This document shows positions 26,688 to 36,381 of a stretch of DNA of 64,000 bases, one piece after another. The DNA lies in NCBI GenBank assembly GCA_913060975.1, contig CAJXVC010000006.1, forward strand, positions 124,001 to 188,000, read 5' to 3'. The DNA comes from an uncultured Gammaproteobacteria bacterium. GTDB taxonomy: Bacteria > Pseudomonadota > Gammaproteobacteria > Pseudomonadales > Pseudohongiellaceae. The notes below the pieces were generated by a model. That model made no database searches. It was not told the origin of the DNA and saw only the letters and a program-made list of their open reading frames with translations. Both the position numbers and the translations under genes were made by a program. The first letter of the stretch is position 1. Every line of letters begins with the position of its first letter.

Positions 26688-27043
26688 ATTCCTGTTATTG
26701 CGGGCAGCGTTATCAGCTTGCGGCTGGTGTGGCCGAGCAGGCGGGCATGATAACGCGTCGGGCGGCGTCATTCACTAGTAGGGCCGCTACGGGCAGTTCG
26801 CTGCCTTGCCAAATTAGTTTAATCAACTACTACTTGGTGTATTTATCCACTAGCGAGTCGCACTGCTTCGAATAACCGCATAAATAACAATGGGTTACTA
26901 TCGGGCACGATTTGTGCTGAGTAGAGGGTCAGTTAGCCGTCAATCACGATGGCTTGTAAAACCAGATTCAATTCCGGGGAATGCACGTTATGATCACGCC
27001 CGACAACTATTTTTCTGCCCGTTCAGAGACAAGGGGGACCGCC
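26684..27043. other. Intergenic region upstream of the porin
   Basis: Promoter region for the porin and for the small protein gene at 27044. Apart from the Fur-like box, nothing is recognisable. A longer ORF start at 26981 is in frame with 27044 but lacks a ribosome binding site. Confidence 0.4.
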
Positions 27044-27340
27044 ATGCCAGTATGGCCACAACTACGCCGATTGCTCATTTTTCAATTTAAGCTCTATATC
27101 GATGCCTTACGCGACTTTTTGTTGAGCTTGTTATCCATCGGCGCGTTTATTCTGGATGCTATTACCAATAGCCATGGTCCGGATTCCCATTTCGAGAGTG
27201 TGCTGAAACTGGGGCGGCGCAGTGAAAGGATGATTAATTTGTTTGATCAATATCCCAATGAGCAGGACGGCGGCTCCCGGGTCGATGACATTATTGAAGA
27301 TGTTGAGGCACGCTTTCGCCACAAGCGCGATCGTAGCTAG
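27044..27340 (+). CDS. Hypothetical protein, 98 aa
   Basis: MPVWPQLRRLLIFQFKLYID then a hydrophobic helix (LLSLLSIGAFILDAIT) and a charged tail (DDIIEDVEARFRHKRDRS). The ATG at 27044 has a strong AAGGGGGA site. Possibly a membrane-associated protein. I do not recognise the family. Confidence 0.65.
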   Translation: MPVWPQLRRLLIFQFKLYIDALRDFLLSLLSIGAFILDAITNSHGPDSHFESVLKLGRRSERMINLFDQYPNEQDGGSRVDDIIEDVEARFRHKRDRS

Positions 27341-27448
27341 ATTGTTTAGATTGGTCTTTTAGGTGAGCAATTTTTTAAAAGACAGTTCACCAAAAGACAG
27401 GAACGCAAAGCCAGAACACACGACAGGAAGATAAAGCAGACATAAAAA

Positions 27449-27474
27449 AACGGCGCTGATTGCTCAGCGCCGTT
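27449..27474 (-). terminator. Terminator of the TonB receptor gene
   Basis: AACGGCGCTGA and TCAGCGCCGTT form a perfect 11-bp stem. On the minus strand it is followed by a run of T residues (complement of AAAAAAA at 27444-27450), a textbook rho-independent terminator. Confidence 0.9.
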
Positions 27475-27501
27475 CTTGTATTGGTGCTACTGGACAGCGT
27501 T

Positions 27502-30500
27502 CTAAAACTGCCACAAAGCCCGGACGTAGAAGCGACGACCACGACCATCGAAGACAGACGCATCGAAGTTAAGTGGTGCCTGCTCGTAGTAAGGTAGATC
27601 CGCATTGAAAGCATCCAGTAGGCCAACCGAGAAGCGCGTGGCGCCCATATTAACGTTGTCCCACTCGTGCATGTAGTTGTACTGCAGATCCCACGTGTTG
27701 TAACTGTCGATTTTGCGGCGCAACAAAGTGCGGACAAAATCGTTGGCTGTGGCATAGGCAGTGTCGTAATCAAGATCCTGATAGGAACCGACATGACGGT
27801 TGATCGCGGTAGCACTGTGACTGCCGTTGGACCAGCCAAGAGTGAAGTTACCCTTGTTGTCCGGCAGTGAGCGCACCAGGTTGTTATCACCCGTGGTGCC
27901 GGCTGCATCGTACTCGCCTGTGTCTTTCAGACCGCGAGCCAGACCAGGTACGTCGATCAGCGTGTATTGATTCACGTGGGTGTAATCAATGCTGGCACGC
28001 CAATTACCAAGATCGTTGGCCCAAGTGTAGCCCAGTCGAATATCAACACCATCAGCTTCAATGCGGCCAGCGTTGATAGCACCCAGAGTCAGGGTTATCA
28101 GATTGGCATCGCTAACACCGAAAGCACGCTGCACACCTGAAACAACATAAGTTCGCGGGTCGACAACACAGTTCAGACGTTCATCGGAATCGCGACCAAA
28201 CTGCGCTTCAATCGCGGCTGGGTCACAGGCAGTGTAGGGATTGTCTGAGTCTGCCGGGATGGTGTCATTGAGCACGTAGTTGTTAGGATCGGCAGCTGCA
28301 GCGGAGAACGCATCGATCTCAGGTTGCAGGGCACGAATCGGCGGCTCTGGCAACACGCGATCTTCGACCTCGAAACGCCAATAGTCAGCCTGAACGTGCA
28401 AGCCATCCAGTCGGCCATCTGGTGTCCAAATGAAGCCTAAACCAAAAGTGTCGGCGTATTCGTTGCCAACGTTTGGCGCTGGATTTCCCAATGTGTAGGT
28501 CGTTTCTTCTTCAGCGAAATCATCGATCGGTGGTACCAGACCAGCACGTACCTCCTGATTGGAAATCGGGTCGCGGAACGTTGTCTCCGAAGACTCCAGC
28601 CCCTGTCGCACGATGGCGATATTCGGAGCTCGGAACGATTGTGAGTAGGAACCACGCAGTAACAGAGTTTCAATGGGACGCCAGCTCACGGCGAATTTGG
28701 GTGAAATCGCATCACCAATATTGCCGCCATAATCTTCCCAGCGCACGGCAATCTGACTTTCGACATTATTGGCGAAGGGCAGAGATAACTCGCCAAAGAC
28801 CGCCGTTGTCGTGCGGTCATCGTCATAATTGAAAGCGCACAGAGAACACTCGAAGTTGTTGCTTACGTAGTGGAACTCATTCGGTACACCATTAGCATCA
28901 TAGCCGAGAATGCGGTCCTGCAGACCGGGTACGTTCAATTCATTGGCGCGAGATAAAGTGTTGCGCTCGCGATACTGACCACCCAATGCGAATTGCGCAG
29001 TGCCGCCAGTCATGTCAAATAGCTCGCCGGATACGACTGCATCGAATACGCCAAGTCGGTTGCGCTTGTCCGTGCGTAATACTTCCTGATTCATCCAGTC
29101 CATCAGTTCCTGGCTATTGGCCAGAGATGAATCAGTTTGTGCGGTCAGGAAGGGGTTGTAAAACATACAACCATCCTGACCCTGATTGGTGCTGGTCAGT
29201 GCATAAGACAGCGACTCGCGGGTTGTGAAAACAAAGCCCGGGAAAAAGGTCTGCACCAAGCCGGGGGCATAGAAGTCCCAGGCTTGAGGAACAGCGCCAC
29301 CAAAGGGGCCTGGCTCGCCAACAAAATCGAAATCTGGCCGGCCATTTGGTGTACAGTTTGGACCGCCCAGACCATTGGCCGCCAACTCTGCTCGATCACG
29401 TGCGAAAGTGCGGTACTTGGCTTCCAGACTGGATTGGCTGAACGAGTAGCTGACGTCATAGTTATAAGCGCGATCACCTACGTCAAAGTCACCGCGCATT
29501 CCCAATTGGGCGCTTGATGAGTTGGTCCACGTTGTGTTCGTGTCATTGGGCATGCGCGGCAGGCCGTCACGAACATTTTGATACATGGCGACATTGGGTC
29601 CGCCGTTAGCGCCAGAAATTGGCGCGTTGGGGATGTCGGCTGCAGTTGGGCGGGCGTTGCCAGCCTCTGGCGCAAAGAAGCCCAATTCCATAGTCTGACC
29701 AATGGCATTGCCGCCAAAGGCCGGGTTGCGCGTATAGGCGCCTGGCTGGGCCAGAAAAACTGTTGGACCGCGACTTTGGTTAAAACCATCATCAGCACGC
29801 ACTGTCGTGGCATCGGAATAGTGACCGAAGGCGTAAAGCTCAGCGCTTTCACTGAAGCTGTGGCCGAAAGAGGCGGCAAAGCTGTTGCGTTCCATTTCAT
29901 TGGCAATGTACTGGTACTGGGAAGTATCTTCGCGGCAAGTGCCGTTACGTTCACCGCGTTCATCGCGCGTTTGGCCTATCTGTAAAGCGCTACCATCCGC
30001 AGCAGGGAAAGTGTAGCAGCCGGGATCGGTGTAGACAGGGTCGGCGGGACCGCCCGTAGCAACGTTATAGGCAACCACGTCTGCGTTATACCAACCCGGG
30101 CTGACGTTGGACCCGAATGTTGGCGGTTCAACCAGAGTGCCGGCGACGCCGACAGTGCCCAGAAATTCGGAATTCTCGTCATAGAAGTTACCTGCAGTGA
30201 CAGGGACCGGGTCACGCTCGAAACGCTCGCCAGACAAGACGAAATTGGTTCGGCCATCCGAGCTCTCCCAGCCCCAGATACCGCTAACAGTGGCGTCATA
30301 GCGACCACTGATAGAGTCGAGTCCTTGCAAGTCGCCGTACAACTCAAGGCCCTCGAAATCGTTACGCATGATGATGTTAACCACACCGGCGACAGCATCT
30401 GCACCGTACAGGGCGGAGCCACCATCGGTCAGAATCTCAACGCGCTCGGTCATCACCAGTGGGATGGAGTTCAAGTCTACAAACTCACCGCCGCTGCGTG

Positions 30501-30903
30501 TGGTTGCACCGGCCGGTGCCATACGCTTGCCGTTGATGAGTGTTAGTGTGGAGTTTTCGCCGAGGTTACGCAGGTTGACGTTCGCTGTGCCTTCGAGTTG
30601 GCTGGTGACGCCATTGTTCTCGCCGCCAACACCGTTGTTGGTAATCGATCCGGAGTTGATCTCCAGATTCTTGATGACGTCCCAGATTACCGCCGCGCCT
30701 TGCGCTTCGATACTCTCACGGTCAACTACCTGAACGGGGGATGGTGCATCGAGTGGTGTTCCGCGAATATAGGAACCGGTTACTACAACTTCTTCAATAC
30801 CTGAGTCATCGTCCTGGGCAACTACCGGAAACGCAAGTCCGGTACTCGCCATCATGATGGCAATACTAAGTCCATTTCTCTTACTGGGGATTCTTTTTCG
30901 CAT
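27502..30903 (-). CDS. TonB-dependent receptor
   Basis: Outer-membrane active transporter of 1133 aa. A signal peptide (ending FPVVAQ) precedes a plug with EVVVTGSYIRG (TonB box region), NVNLRNLGENSTLTLINGKR and GGSALYGADAVAGVVN. The long barrel ends FYVRALWQF. Large receptors of this type often import polysaccharides, peptides or aromatic compounds rather than siderophores. No Fur box is seen. The AraC-type regulator diverges upstream. Confidence 0.93.
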   Translation of the reverse strand: MRKRIPSKRNGLSIAIMMASTGLAFPVVAQDDDSGIEEVVVTGSYIRGTPLDAPSPVQVVDRESIEAQGAAVIWDVIKNLEINSGSITNNGVGGENNGVTSQLEGTANVNLRNLGENSTLTLINGKRMAPAGATTRSGGEFVDLNSIPLVMTERVEILTDGGSALYGADAVAGVVNIIMRNDFEGLELYGDLQGLDSISGRYDATVSGIWGWESSDGRTNFVLSGERFERDPVPVTAGNFYDENSEFLGTVGVAGTLVEPPTFGSNVSPGWYNADVVAYNVATGGPADPVYTDPGCYTFPAADGSALQIGQTRDERGERNGTCREDTSQYQYIANEMERNSFAASFGHSFSESAELYAFGHYSDATTVRADDGFNQSRGPTVFLAQPGAYTRNPAFGGNAIGQTMELGFFAPEAGNARPTAADIPNAPISGANGGPNVAMYQNVRDGLPRMPNDTNTTWTNSSSAQLGMRGDFDVGDRAYNYDVSYSFSQSSLEAKYRTFARDRAELAANGLGGPNCTPNGRPDFDFVGEPGPFGGAVPQAWDFYAPGLVQTFFPGFVFTTRESLSYALTSTNQGQDGCMFYNPFLTAQTDSSLANSQELMDWMNQEVLRTDKRNRLGVFDAVVSGELFDMTGGTAQFALGGQYRERNTLSRANELNVPGLQDRILGYDANGVPNEFHYVSNNFECSLCAFNYDDDRTTTAVFGELSLPFANNVESQIAVRWEDYGGNIGDAISPKFAVSWRPIETLLLRGSYSQSFRAPNIAIVRQGLESSETTFRDPISNQEVRAGLVPPIDDFAEEETTYTLGNPAPNVGNEYADTFGLGFIWTPDGRLDGLHVQADYWRFEVEDRVLPEPPIRALQPEIDAFSAAAADPNNYVLNDTIPADSDNPYTACDPAAIEAQFGRDSDERLNCVVDPRTYVVSGVQRAFGVSDANLITLTLGAINAGRIEADGVDIRLGYTWANDLGNWRASIDYTHVNQYTLIDVPGLARGLKDTGEYDAAGTTGDNNLVRSLPDNKGNFTLGWSNGSHSATAINRHVGSYQDLDYDTAYATANDFVRTLLRRKIDSYNTWDLQYNYMHEWDNVNMGATRFSVGLLDAFNADLPYYEQAPLNFDASVFDGRGRRFYVRALWQF

Positions 30904-31273
30904 GATAGCTCCCTTGATTATTAACTTCTTCTAAGAGTCTTCTTTGTTCGATTGCCGGCCAGGAATTTCAACTTGGAATTGTAGGATTCCGTAACCACCA
31001 TATGCAGCAATAGGCGGAGTATAGAGGCATGCCAGGGGGGGTGCAACGAATATCGATCATTCGTTCGGTCCGTCTTGAGACCGCTATAATTGCGTAAAAA
31101 TCACAAGTTTAGAGAACTGTCTCGCGACCGGAATGAGGGCTGGAAATTGCGGTGGGCAGGATGTTCGGCGCACCGGCTCGGGATGGATAACTGGACCGCT
31201 ACCTGCAAGTGTTGCAATCGCGTATAACGAAGGACCCCAGCCTTCAGAAATCCGCTGTCAAACAGTCGGACCC
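30904..31273. other. Divergent promoter region, TonB receptor/AraC regulator
   Basis: 370 bp with no gene. It likely carries both promoters and the operator of the AraC-type regulator. I see no clear repeat or palindrome. Confidence 0.45.
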
Positions 31274-32440
31274 ATGAGAGACTTTTTGTATTTTAACAAG
31301 TGTTGGGGTATGTTGCCGAAGTCTCTGACCGGATTGCCAGGACGACATAGAGTGCCCAACCCCCTGTTATTATTTGCTGCTCAGATAGTTGCCATACTGT
31401 CTGTGCTACTGCTTGCGGCCGGTTATTTGAAAACCGAGCCAAAGGCGACCAGTGCGCGTGTATTTGCCGTCATGGCGATATTTATCGTGTTCTATCTGGT
31501 CATCGGCATGTCTGGCCCTAACATCGACCCCCAGTTCCGTGTAGATTTGACTGGTTGGCGGTTGCTGCTGTTATTTGGCATTAATGCCATATGTGGGCTG
31601 TTCATGATTTATTGCTTCCTGATTTTTCAGGAGCAATCCAGTTTCCCGAAACCGTTAGCCGCTGCCTTTGGTATGCAGGTCGTCATCGATCTGATTCTCA
31701 GTTATCTGGCAGTGGACAGTACTGCGCAGGAGCCGGCAGCGGCGGCTGTGTTCCTGTCGTTCAGCATGGATGTTCTGCAGCTGGTGTTTGTGTGTCTGGC
31801 GATATTCTGGACATTAAAAGGCTGGCGAACAGATCTGGTCGAAGACAGGCGGGTTTTTCGCTGGTTCATTATAGGTTTGCAAGGGGCGCTGATTTTCAGT
31901 GTCGTATTTGTCGAGAATTTCCTGTTGGCCGGCGGTTCTGCCAGTTATGCCAGTGAACAGGCCGTTATTGTCTATGCGATCGCGGTATTAACATTGGGCA
32001 TGTTGCTGGCGGCTTTACGCTTTGACTTTGTGTCGCTGAGCTATGTCATTCGGCGGGTTACTGAATTGACTGAGGAAAAGTCAGGGCAGGGCACCGAAGC
32101 TATCGACGAGGAAAGTTTTAATCGTGTGTTTCGCGATGGACTATTGTATCGCGAGGCCGGCCTGACTATCTCTGGCCTTGCCAAGAAATTGAATATGCCC
32201 GAATACCGTTTACGAGCCTTTATTCACAAACAACTCGGCTTTCGCAACTTCAATGCAATGCTGCATAAATATCGCATCGAGGACGCCAGTGCGGCGCTGG
32301 CCGACAGTTCAAAACAGAACCTCCCGGTACTGACTATCGCATTGTCCGTTGGCTACCAATCGATTACCCCTTTCAATAACGCCTTTCGTGAAATAAAAGG
32401 CGTCACCCCTTCGGAATATCGCAAGAAAATGCAGGACTAA
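31274..32440 (+). CDS. AraC family regulator with N-terminal membrane domain
   Basis: About 388 aa. Six or seven transmembrane segments occupy roughly residues 20-260; the C-terminus has the AraC/XylS double HTH (ISGLAKKLNMPEYRLRAFI; TIALSVGYQSITPFNNAFRE with final GVTPSEYRKKM). The arrangement suggests signal sensing at the membrane. Divergent from the TonB receptor, it probably controls it. Start uncertain: the frame is open to 31133, but ATG 31274 or 31310 fit better. Confidence 0.85.
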   Translation: MRDFLYFNKCWGMLPKSLTGLPGRHRVPNPLLLFAAQIVAILSVLLLAAGYLKTEPKATSARVFAVMAIFIVFYLVIGMSGPNIDPQFRVDLTGWRLLLLFGINAICGLFMIYCFLIFQEQSSFPKPLAAAFGMQVVIDLILSYLAVDSTAQEPAAAAVFLSFSMDVLQLVFVCLAIFWTLKGWRTDLVEDRRVFRWFIIGLQGALIFSVVFVENFLLAGGSASYASEQAVIVYAIAVLTLGMLLAALRFDFVSLSYVIRRVTELTEEKSGQGTEAIDEESFNRVFRDGLLYREAGLTISGLAKKLNMPEYRLRAFIHKQLGFRNFNAMLHKYRIEDASAALADSSKQNLPVLTIALSVGYQSITPFNNAFREIKGVTPSEYRKKMQD

Positions 32441-32803
32441 AATAGCGTTGCTACTGGCATTTTGTGTGCTGACAACCGTTTGCCCGCTACAGAGTGGATT
32501 TGTATTGGCGGGATAGAGTATTCTTGCCCGCGTCGCATTGATTCCTGAATAGAAGCCGGATAGTTGATCCGCCTCAATACTGGTCTCAGCAGAACCTGTG
32601 TAAACTGTGTTCACATTCGCCAGACAGGCTACAAGGGCTGCTGGCTGGCGACCTTGTCTGACCTCGCTGAGGCCAGGCCAATAAGAATTAAACCCATCAG
32701 CACCACCGTCGTTGCAGACAGCAGACGACTGCCAGGGTAGCTGAACCAAACAAGCAAGATTCAACTCTAATGCCTGAACAAGAGAGCACCGGAGGTTTTC
32801 CAA
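32441..32803. other. Intergenic region upstream of the DUF6644-like pair
   Basis: No gene is supported. A minus-strand ORF here runs into the regulator's coding sequence and shows no family features. A strong GGAGGT ribosome binding site sits at 32791-32796. Confidence 0.45.
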
Positions 32804-33376
32804 GTGCTGAATGAATTTCTCTACAATATCGCGGTGATGCTCGACGATATGCGGCTGAGTACGCTATTGCACGAGTCCTATTACATGTACAACTGGGTGG
32901 AGTCCACTCATGTGCTGTTCCTGATGGTCAGTCTCGGCATGCTGTTTCTGATTGATTTGCGTATGTTGGGGCTGGCGTTGCCGGATGTGCCTGCCAGCCG
33001 TATTGCCTCCAGGCTGACGTGGCCGATGGCCATAGGTTTCTCTGTGATGTTTATCACCGGCATATTGTTGTTCTACGCAGTGCCAGTGCGCTCGACGCAG
33101 AGCGTCTGGTTTCGCGTCAAGATGTTGTTGCTGGTCGCAGCAGCTATCAATGCCTGGTTATTCCACAAGCGCATGAACGAATCGGTGGCTGATTGGGATA
33201 ACGATCGTAAGGCGCCATCGCATATTCGTCGCGGAGCCATATTGTCGCTGGCCTTCTGGGCAATCATTGTGATGTGCGGCCGTTTTATCGCCTACGACTG
33301 GTTCGATTGTATTCGTGGCCAATCGCCATTTGTTGAGTTCGTCGCCGGTTGTGTCGACGGCCAATCCCGTTTTTGA
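32804..33376 (+). CDS. Polytopic membrane protein, DUF6644-like (first of pair)
   Basis: 190 aa, four to five hydrophobic helices, with a HVLFLMVSLGMLFLIDLR helix carrying conserved His and Asp. GTG start with GGAGGT seven bases upstream. The next gene encodes a protein of the same design (both with an H...LGLAxLGG-like helix pattern and R-rich loops), so they are paralogs, likely partners. DUF6644-like assignment is by eye. The role is unknown. Confidence 0.7.
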   Translation: MLNEFLYNIAVMLDDMRLSTLLHESYYMYNWVESTHVLFLMVSLGMLFLIDLRMLGLALPDVPASRIASRLTWPMAIGFSVMFITGILLFYAVPVRSTQSVWFRVKMLLLVAAAINAWLFHKRMNESVADWDNDRKAPSHIRRGAILSLAFWAIIVMCGRFIAYDWFDCIRGQSPFVEFVAGCVDGQSRF

Positions 33377-33401
33377 GCAGTAGCGCTGAGGAGTCAAAGT
33401 T

Positions 33402-33986
33402 ATGCTGACAGCATTTTTTAGCCAAAACAGTCGCACTGTAATCACAGTGGCAGTCTTGCTGCTGGTGACGTGGTTCGGCTACAGCGACTTGCGCACAGCT
33501 GCGTTTGTGGCAATAGAACCTTTCTTTCAATGGATGGAAACTACCTGGTTTGGTGTCATTGGCAAAACCTGGGGGCCGGTGTTTGCTTTTATTCAAGCAA
33601 TTCATTTGCTCGGACTGGCGGTGTTGGGCGGTACTGTACTAGCCGGTGATGGCCGTCTGTTGAATATCGTGCTCACGGATGTACCGGCCAAGATTGTCGT
33701 TGACCGTTGTCATCGTGTGTTTGTATGGGCCTTGATCGCCTTGCTCGCAACAGGAATTTTTATGGCCTGCGGCGTGGCCATGAAAATTTATTATCTGCCG
33801 GTATATTGGTACAAGATGCTGGCTCTGGTGGCGGGTATGTTGTTCCACTTTTATGTGCGCAAACCATTACTGAACCATGACATCGATGAGCTCAATCCAG
33901 TAGTGGTAAAAATGGTGGCAATTGCTTCTATTCTGGTTTGGTTTTTGGTGGCCGCAACGGGTCGCTGGATTGGCTTTAGTGGATAA
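33402..33986 (+). CDS. Polytopic membrane protein, DUF6644-like (second of pair)
   Basis: 194 aa, four to five helices, with FIQAIHLLGLAVLGGTVLAG aligned to HVLFLMVSLGM of the neighbour. Other marked features are DRCHRVFVWALIALLATGI and a final ATGRWIGFSG resembling CGRFIAYD of the neighbour. It lies 25 nt after the first gene and is probably co-transcribed. His residues in membrane helices could bind heme, but this is a guess. Confidence 0.7.
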   Translation: MLTAFFSQNSRTVITVAVLLLVTWFGYSDLRTAAFVAIEPFFQWMETTWFGVIGKTWGPVFAFIQAIHLLGLAVLGGTVLAGDGRLLNIVLTDVPAKIVVDRCHRVFVWALIALLATGIFMACGVAMKIYYLPVYWYKMLALVAGMLFHFYVRKPLLNHDIDELNPVVVKMVAIASILVWFLVAATGRWIGFSG

Positions 33987-34015
33987 CGTCAGGGCAAAGC
34001 GAAGAGGAAATCGAT

Positions 34016-34168
34016 ATGGAAAACTCTAGGGGAAAAAACGCGCAACAGCGCAAAGATTCTGAGCGCTCTGCGTTATTGGTGGCACAAGCCTTTATTGTTT
34101 TTTCGGGTATCTATTGGTTCCTGCAATTGGAGTCAGTATTAGAGTTACTGGAACTGGCTTACGGTTAA
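34016..34168 (+). CDS. Small single-pass membrane protein, 50 aa
   Basis: A short ORF of 51 codons. It starts ATG with an AGAGGAA site ten bases upstream, has a charged N-terminus (MENSRGKNAQQRKDSERS), then a hydrophobic helix (ALLVAQAFIVFSGIYWFLQL), and ends in TAA. It lies 29 nt after the DUF6644-like pair and before a terminator at 34231, so it looks like the last gene of that operon. Confidence 0.6.
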   Translation: MENSRGKNAQQRKDSERSALLVAQAFIVFSGIYWFLQLESVLELLELAYG

Positions 34169-34230
34169 GTAACGCAAGCCGAACAGGCATGTTAGGAAGG
34201 CTGTAAAAAGTCACGATAGAAAACAGTAAT

Positions 34231-34265
34231 AAAAAGCTGGCACCAATTGGTGGCCAGCTTTTTTT
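34231..34265. terminator. Terminator after the small membrane protein gene
   Basis: AAAAAGCTGGC pairs with GCCAGCTTTTT, with ACCAATTGGTG in the loop region, followed by T residues. Works for the + strand, and nearly so for the minus. Confidence 0.8.
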
Positions 34266-34380
34266 ATGGCTGAAATTCTGAATAGACAGTCTTGCAGTGA
34301 CGCCTGGGGTTGCTTTAAAGCCGCCGTGCGGATCAGCTGAAGGCGTCAGGTGCTGTTGTTTAAAAAGCAGGGCCCAAGTT

Positions 34381-34803
34381 TTACTGCAGTGGTGAATAGT
34401 CCGTGGCGATCATGTACTGCCGTTCTACGCCGGCCAGAATACTGCCATTGGCATTGGACGCTTCCGAGACCGATTGCCATTCAGGATCTTGACCAAAGGC
34501 GGCCCAGGACGCATCGGCCGCGGCCTGGCTTTGGTGCTCGAGCACGTAGATTAACGTGTCTTCGGCTAGTTCGGGATCGGTTGGCCGCCAGAAGCCAACA
34601 ATTTCCATGCCGTGCTTTCTGAATATGCGTACCGTGTGGTCTCGAAACCGATTGTGCAGGTTTTCAAGGTTGCCCTCAGTTGCCGTATAGGTACGCAGTT
34701 CGAACACTTTTTGCTCCTGCGCTGATGTGCCCCAAAATAGACCACCGGTAATCCCGATAGTCAGTGAAATGGCTGAAAAGATAAGAGTTTTTGCTGATCT
34801 CAT
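34381..34803 (-). CDS. NIPSNAP family protein with N-terminal membrane/signal segment
   Basis: 140 aa: MRSAKTLIFSAISLTIGITG (signal or anchor) then the NIPSNAP-type domain with VFELRTYTATEGNLENL and HTVRIFRKHGMEIVGFW, and LIYVLEHQSQAAADASW. NIPSNAPs have a ferredoxin-like dimeric fold with no established bacterial function. The converse orientation to the DUF6644 genes places it at the end of this cluster. Confidence 0.82.
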   Translation of the reverse strand: MRSAKTLIFSAISLTIGITGGLFWGTSAQEQKVFELRTYTATEGNLENLHNRFRDHTVRIFRKHGMEIVGFWRPTDPELAEDTLIYVLEHQSQAAADASWAAFGQDPEWQSVSEASNANGSILAGVERQYMIATDYSPLQ

Positions 34804-34986
34804 ATTGTTAAGCTCCTGAATTTGTTAGTGATAGCCTGGGCGCTTCTTGTTCTTTGCCAGATCGGTAGAAAGCAATTTTTTGCAATCCAGCGCAAAAACC
34901 GAAAATTTTGTTGCCAGCGCATTTAATCAAGCATAAGGTAACGTCGTAATAAATAATAATAACAATGTAGAACAAAGGTTCTGCTA

Positions 34987-36381
34987 ATGAAACGTCTACC
35001 AATAATTAAATGTTTATTGGTTGCAGTGGCGTACAGTATCGCCCCGCTCTTTGCCCAGAGTGACGAAAGTGCTGCAACCTGGTTGCAGGAGCTGGAACGC
35101 TCCCGCGCGCTTCTTAACAGTGTGGAATCCCACACCAATCACCTTGATGCCGCATTGGCTGAACCGCTAATGCAGGTGGGTGATCAATTGATGACCTTGG
35201 GGCGCCATGACGAGGCGCACGAGATGTTCGATCGTGCCTTGCAAATCGTTCGCATCAACGAAGGTCTCTACGCCCGATCCCAGCTGCCTTACCAGCAAAA
35301 GAAAATTGCCAATTTTATGCGCGGTAATAATTGGGAATTGGCGCGTGATAATCTGCAGCATCTGTTCTGGCTGCTCCGCAAGAAGTCTCCAGCGCTTGAT
35401 GAATTGCTTGTCGACGATGTGATGCAATTGTCGACCATGCATTTGCGCGGCGTGGCTGAAGATACAAAAGACTATCAGTACTATCACTTGCAACGTGCGG
35501 GCACGGCGCTGCGTATGGCGGAAATTGTCGGCGACAGGATTTGGGCCGACAATGACCCGAGTATCGTCCCGGTGCTTTATAGTCAGGTAAAACACTTTCA
35601 TCTCAAGGCATCAGCTGTACAAAGCGGCAGTCAGGTTGCCTATCAGTTGCGTACTCAAATTCCGACCTGGAGTGACTGGACGCACGAAAAACAAAGTGCA
35701 TTGCGTTTTTACTATCTCTCGGGTCGTCGTTTGCTGCAGCGTATACGTTCTGTCTACGAGCAGGCGGAGCCAGCAAACCCTGAAGCCATAGCCATGGCAG
35801 AGTTGTACATTGCCGATTGGCAAGTACTGTTTGGGCGCACGACTGAAGCATTGCAATCCTATCGCAGTGCCTATGAAAAACTGCAAGGGGCAGATCTGGA
35901 TCCGGTAATGGTCAGTAATTTTTTCAGTCAGCCGACGTTGGTGCCTGAGCCGCATTTCTACGATACGCTGACTGAGGCACTCGATGCACGCGCTGACAGG
36001 TTGCCAGTCAATTCCGAATTGGCTTTGGCCGCGACCTCGGAGACCATGTACTTTAATGAATGGACGTCTTCTTTTCCGTCAGTGCGTCCGCCAATAACGT
36101 CCAACTCCAGCCGTCAGCCGGAATCTGCTTTCGCGTTATTTTCCTTTAGCTTGGCTGGCGTCACCGATCTGGCCCGGCTACTCAATGGCAAGGAAGAAGA
36201 TGAGTTCGCATTTGTCACTGATGCGCGTATTGTTGAACCAGAAGTGAAGTCCAAGGATGAAGAGAAGTTTCTGTTGACGCGACTGGAGTCCTTGCGCTTT
36301 CGGCCACGATTGCAAGATGGTGTGCCACAGGAGTCGGCGGCAACATTGATGTATCAATTGGCTGGAGACGTGCCGCGTTAG
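34987..36381 (+). CDS. Secreted TPR-like hypothetical protein
   Basis: 464 aa with signal peptide (IKCLLVAVAYSIAPLFA). Residues about 55-130 contain a TPR-type pair of helices (DQLMTLGRHDEAHEMFDRALQI). Other helical repeats follow. The C-terminus (FVTDARIVEPEVKSKDEEKF) resembles the end of TonB-like/energy-transduction-type repeats, where a LRFRPRLQDG strand is present. Probably periplasmic. Function unknown. Confidence 0.65.
   Translation: MKRLPIIKCLLVAVAYSIAPLFAQSDESAATWLQELERSRALLNSVESHTNHLDAALAEPLMQVGDQLMTLGRHDEAHEMFDRALQIVRINEGLYARSQLPYQQKKIANFMRGNNWELARDNLQHLFWLLRKKSPALDELLVDDVMQLSTMHLRGVAEDTKDYQYYHLQRAGTALRMAEIVGDRIWADNDPSIVPVLYSQVKHFHLKASAVQSGSQVAYQLRTQIPTWSDWTHEKQSALRFYYLSGRRLLQRIRSVYEQAEPANPEAIAMAELYIADWQVLFGRTTEALQSYRSAYEKLQGADLDPVMVSNFFSQPTLVPEPHFYDTLTEALDARADRLPVNSELALAATSETMYFNEWTSSFPSVRPPITSNSSRQPESAFALFSFSLAGVTDLARLLNGKEEDEFAFVTDARIVEPEVKSKDEEKFLLTRLESLRFRPRLQDGVPQESAATLMYQLAGDVPR

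Noticed and set aside
32309..32803. 164-aa minus-strand ORF overlapping the AraC-type regulator
   Set aside because: Overlaps conserved HTH coding sequence and shows no recognisable features; treated as a shadow.
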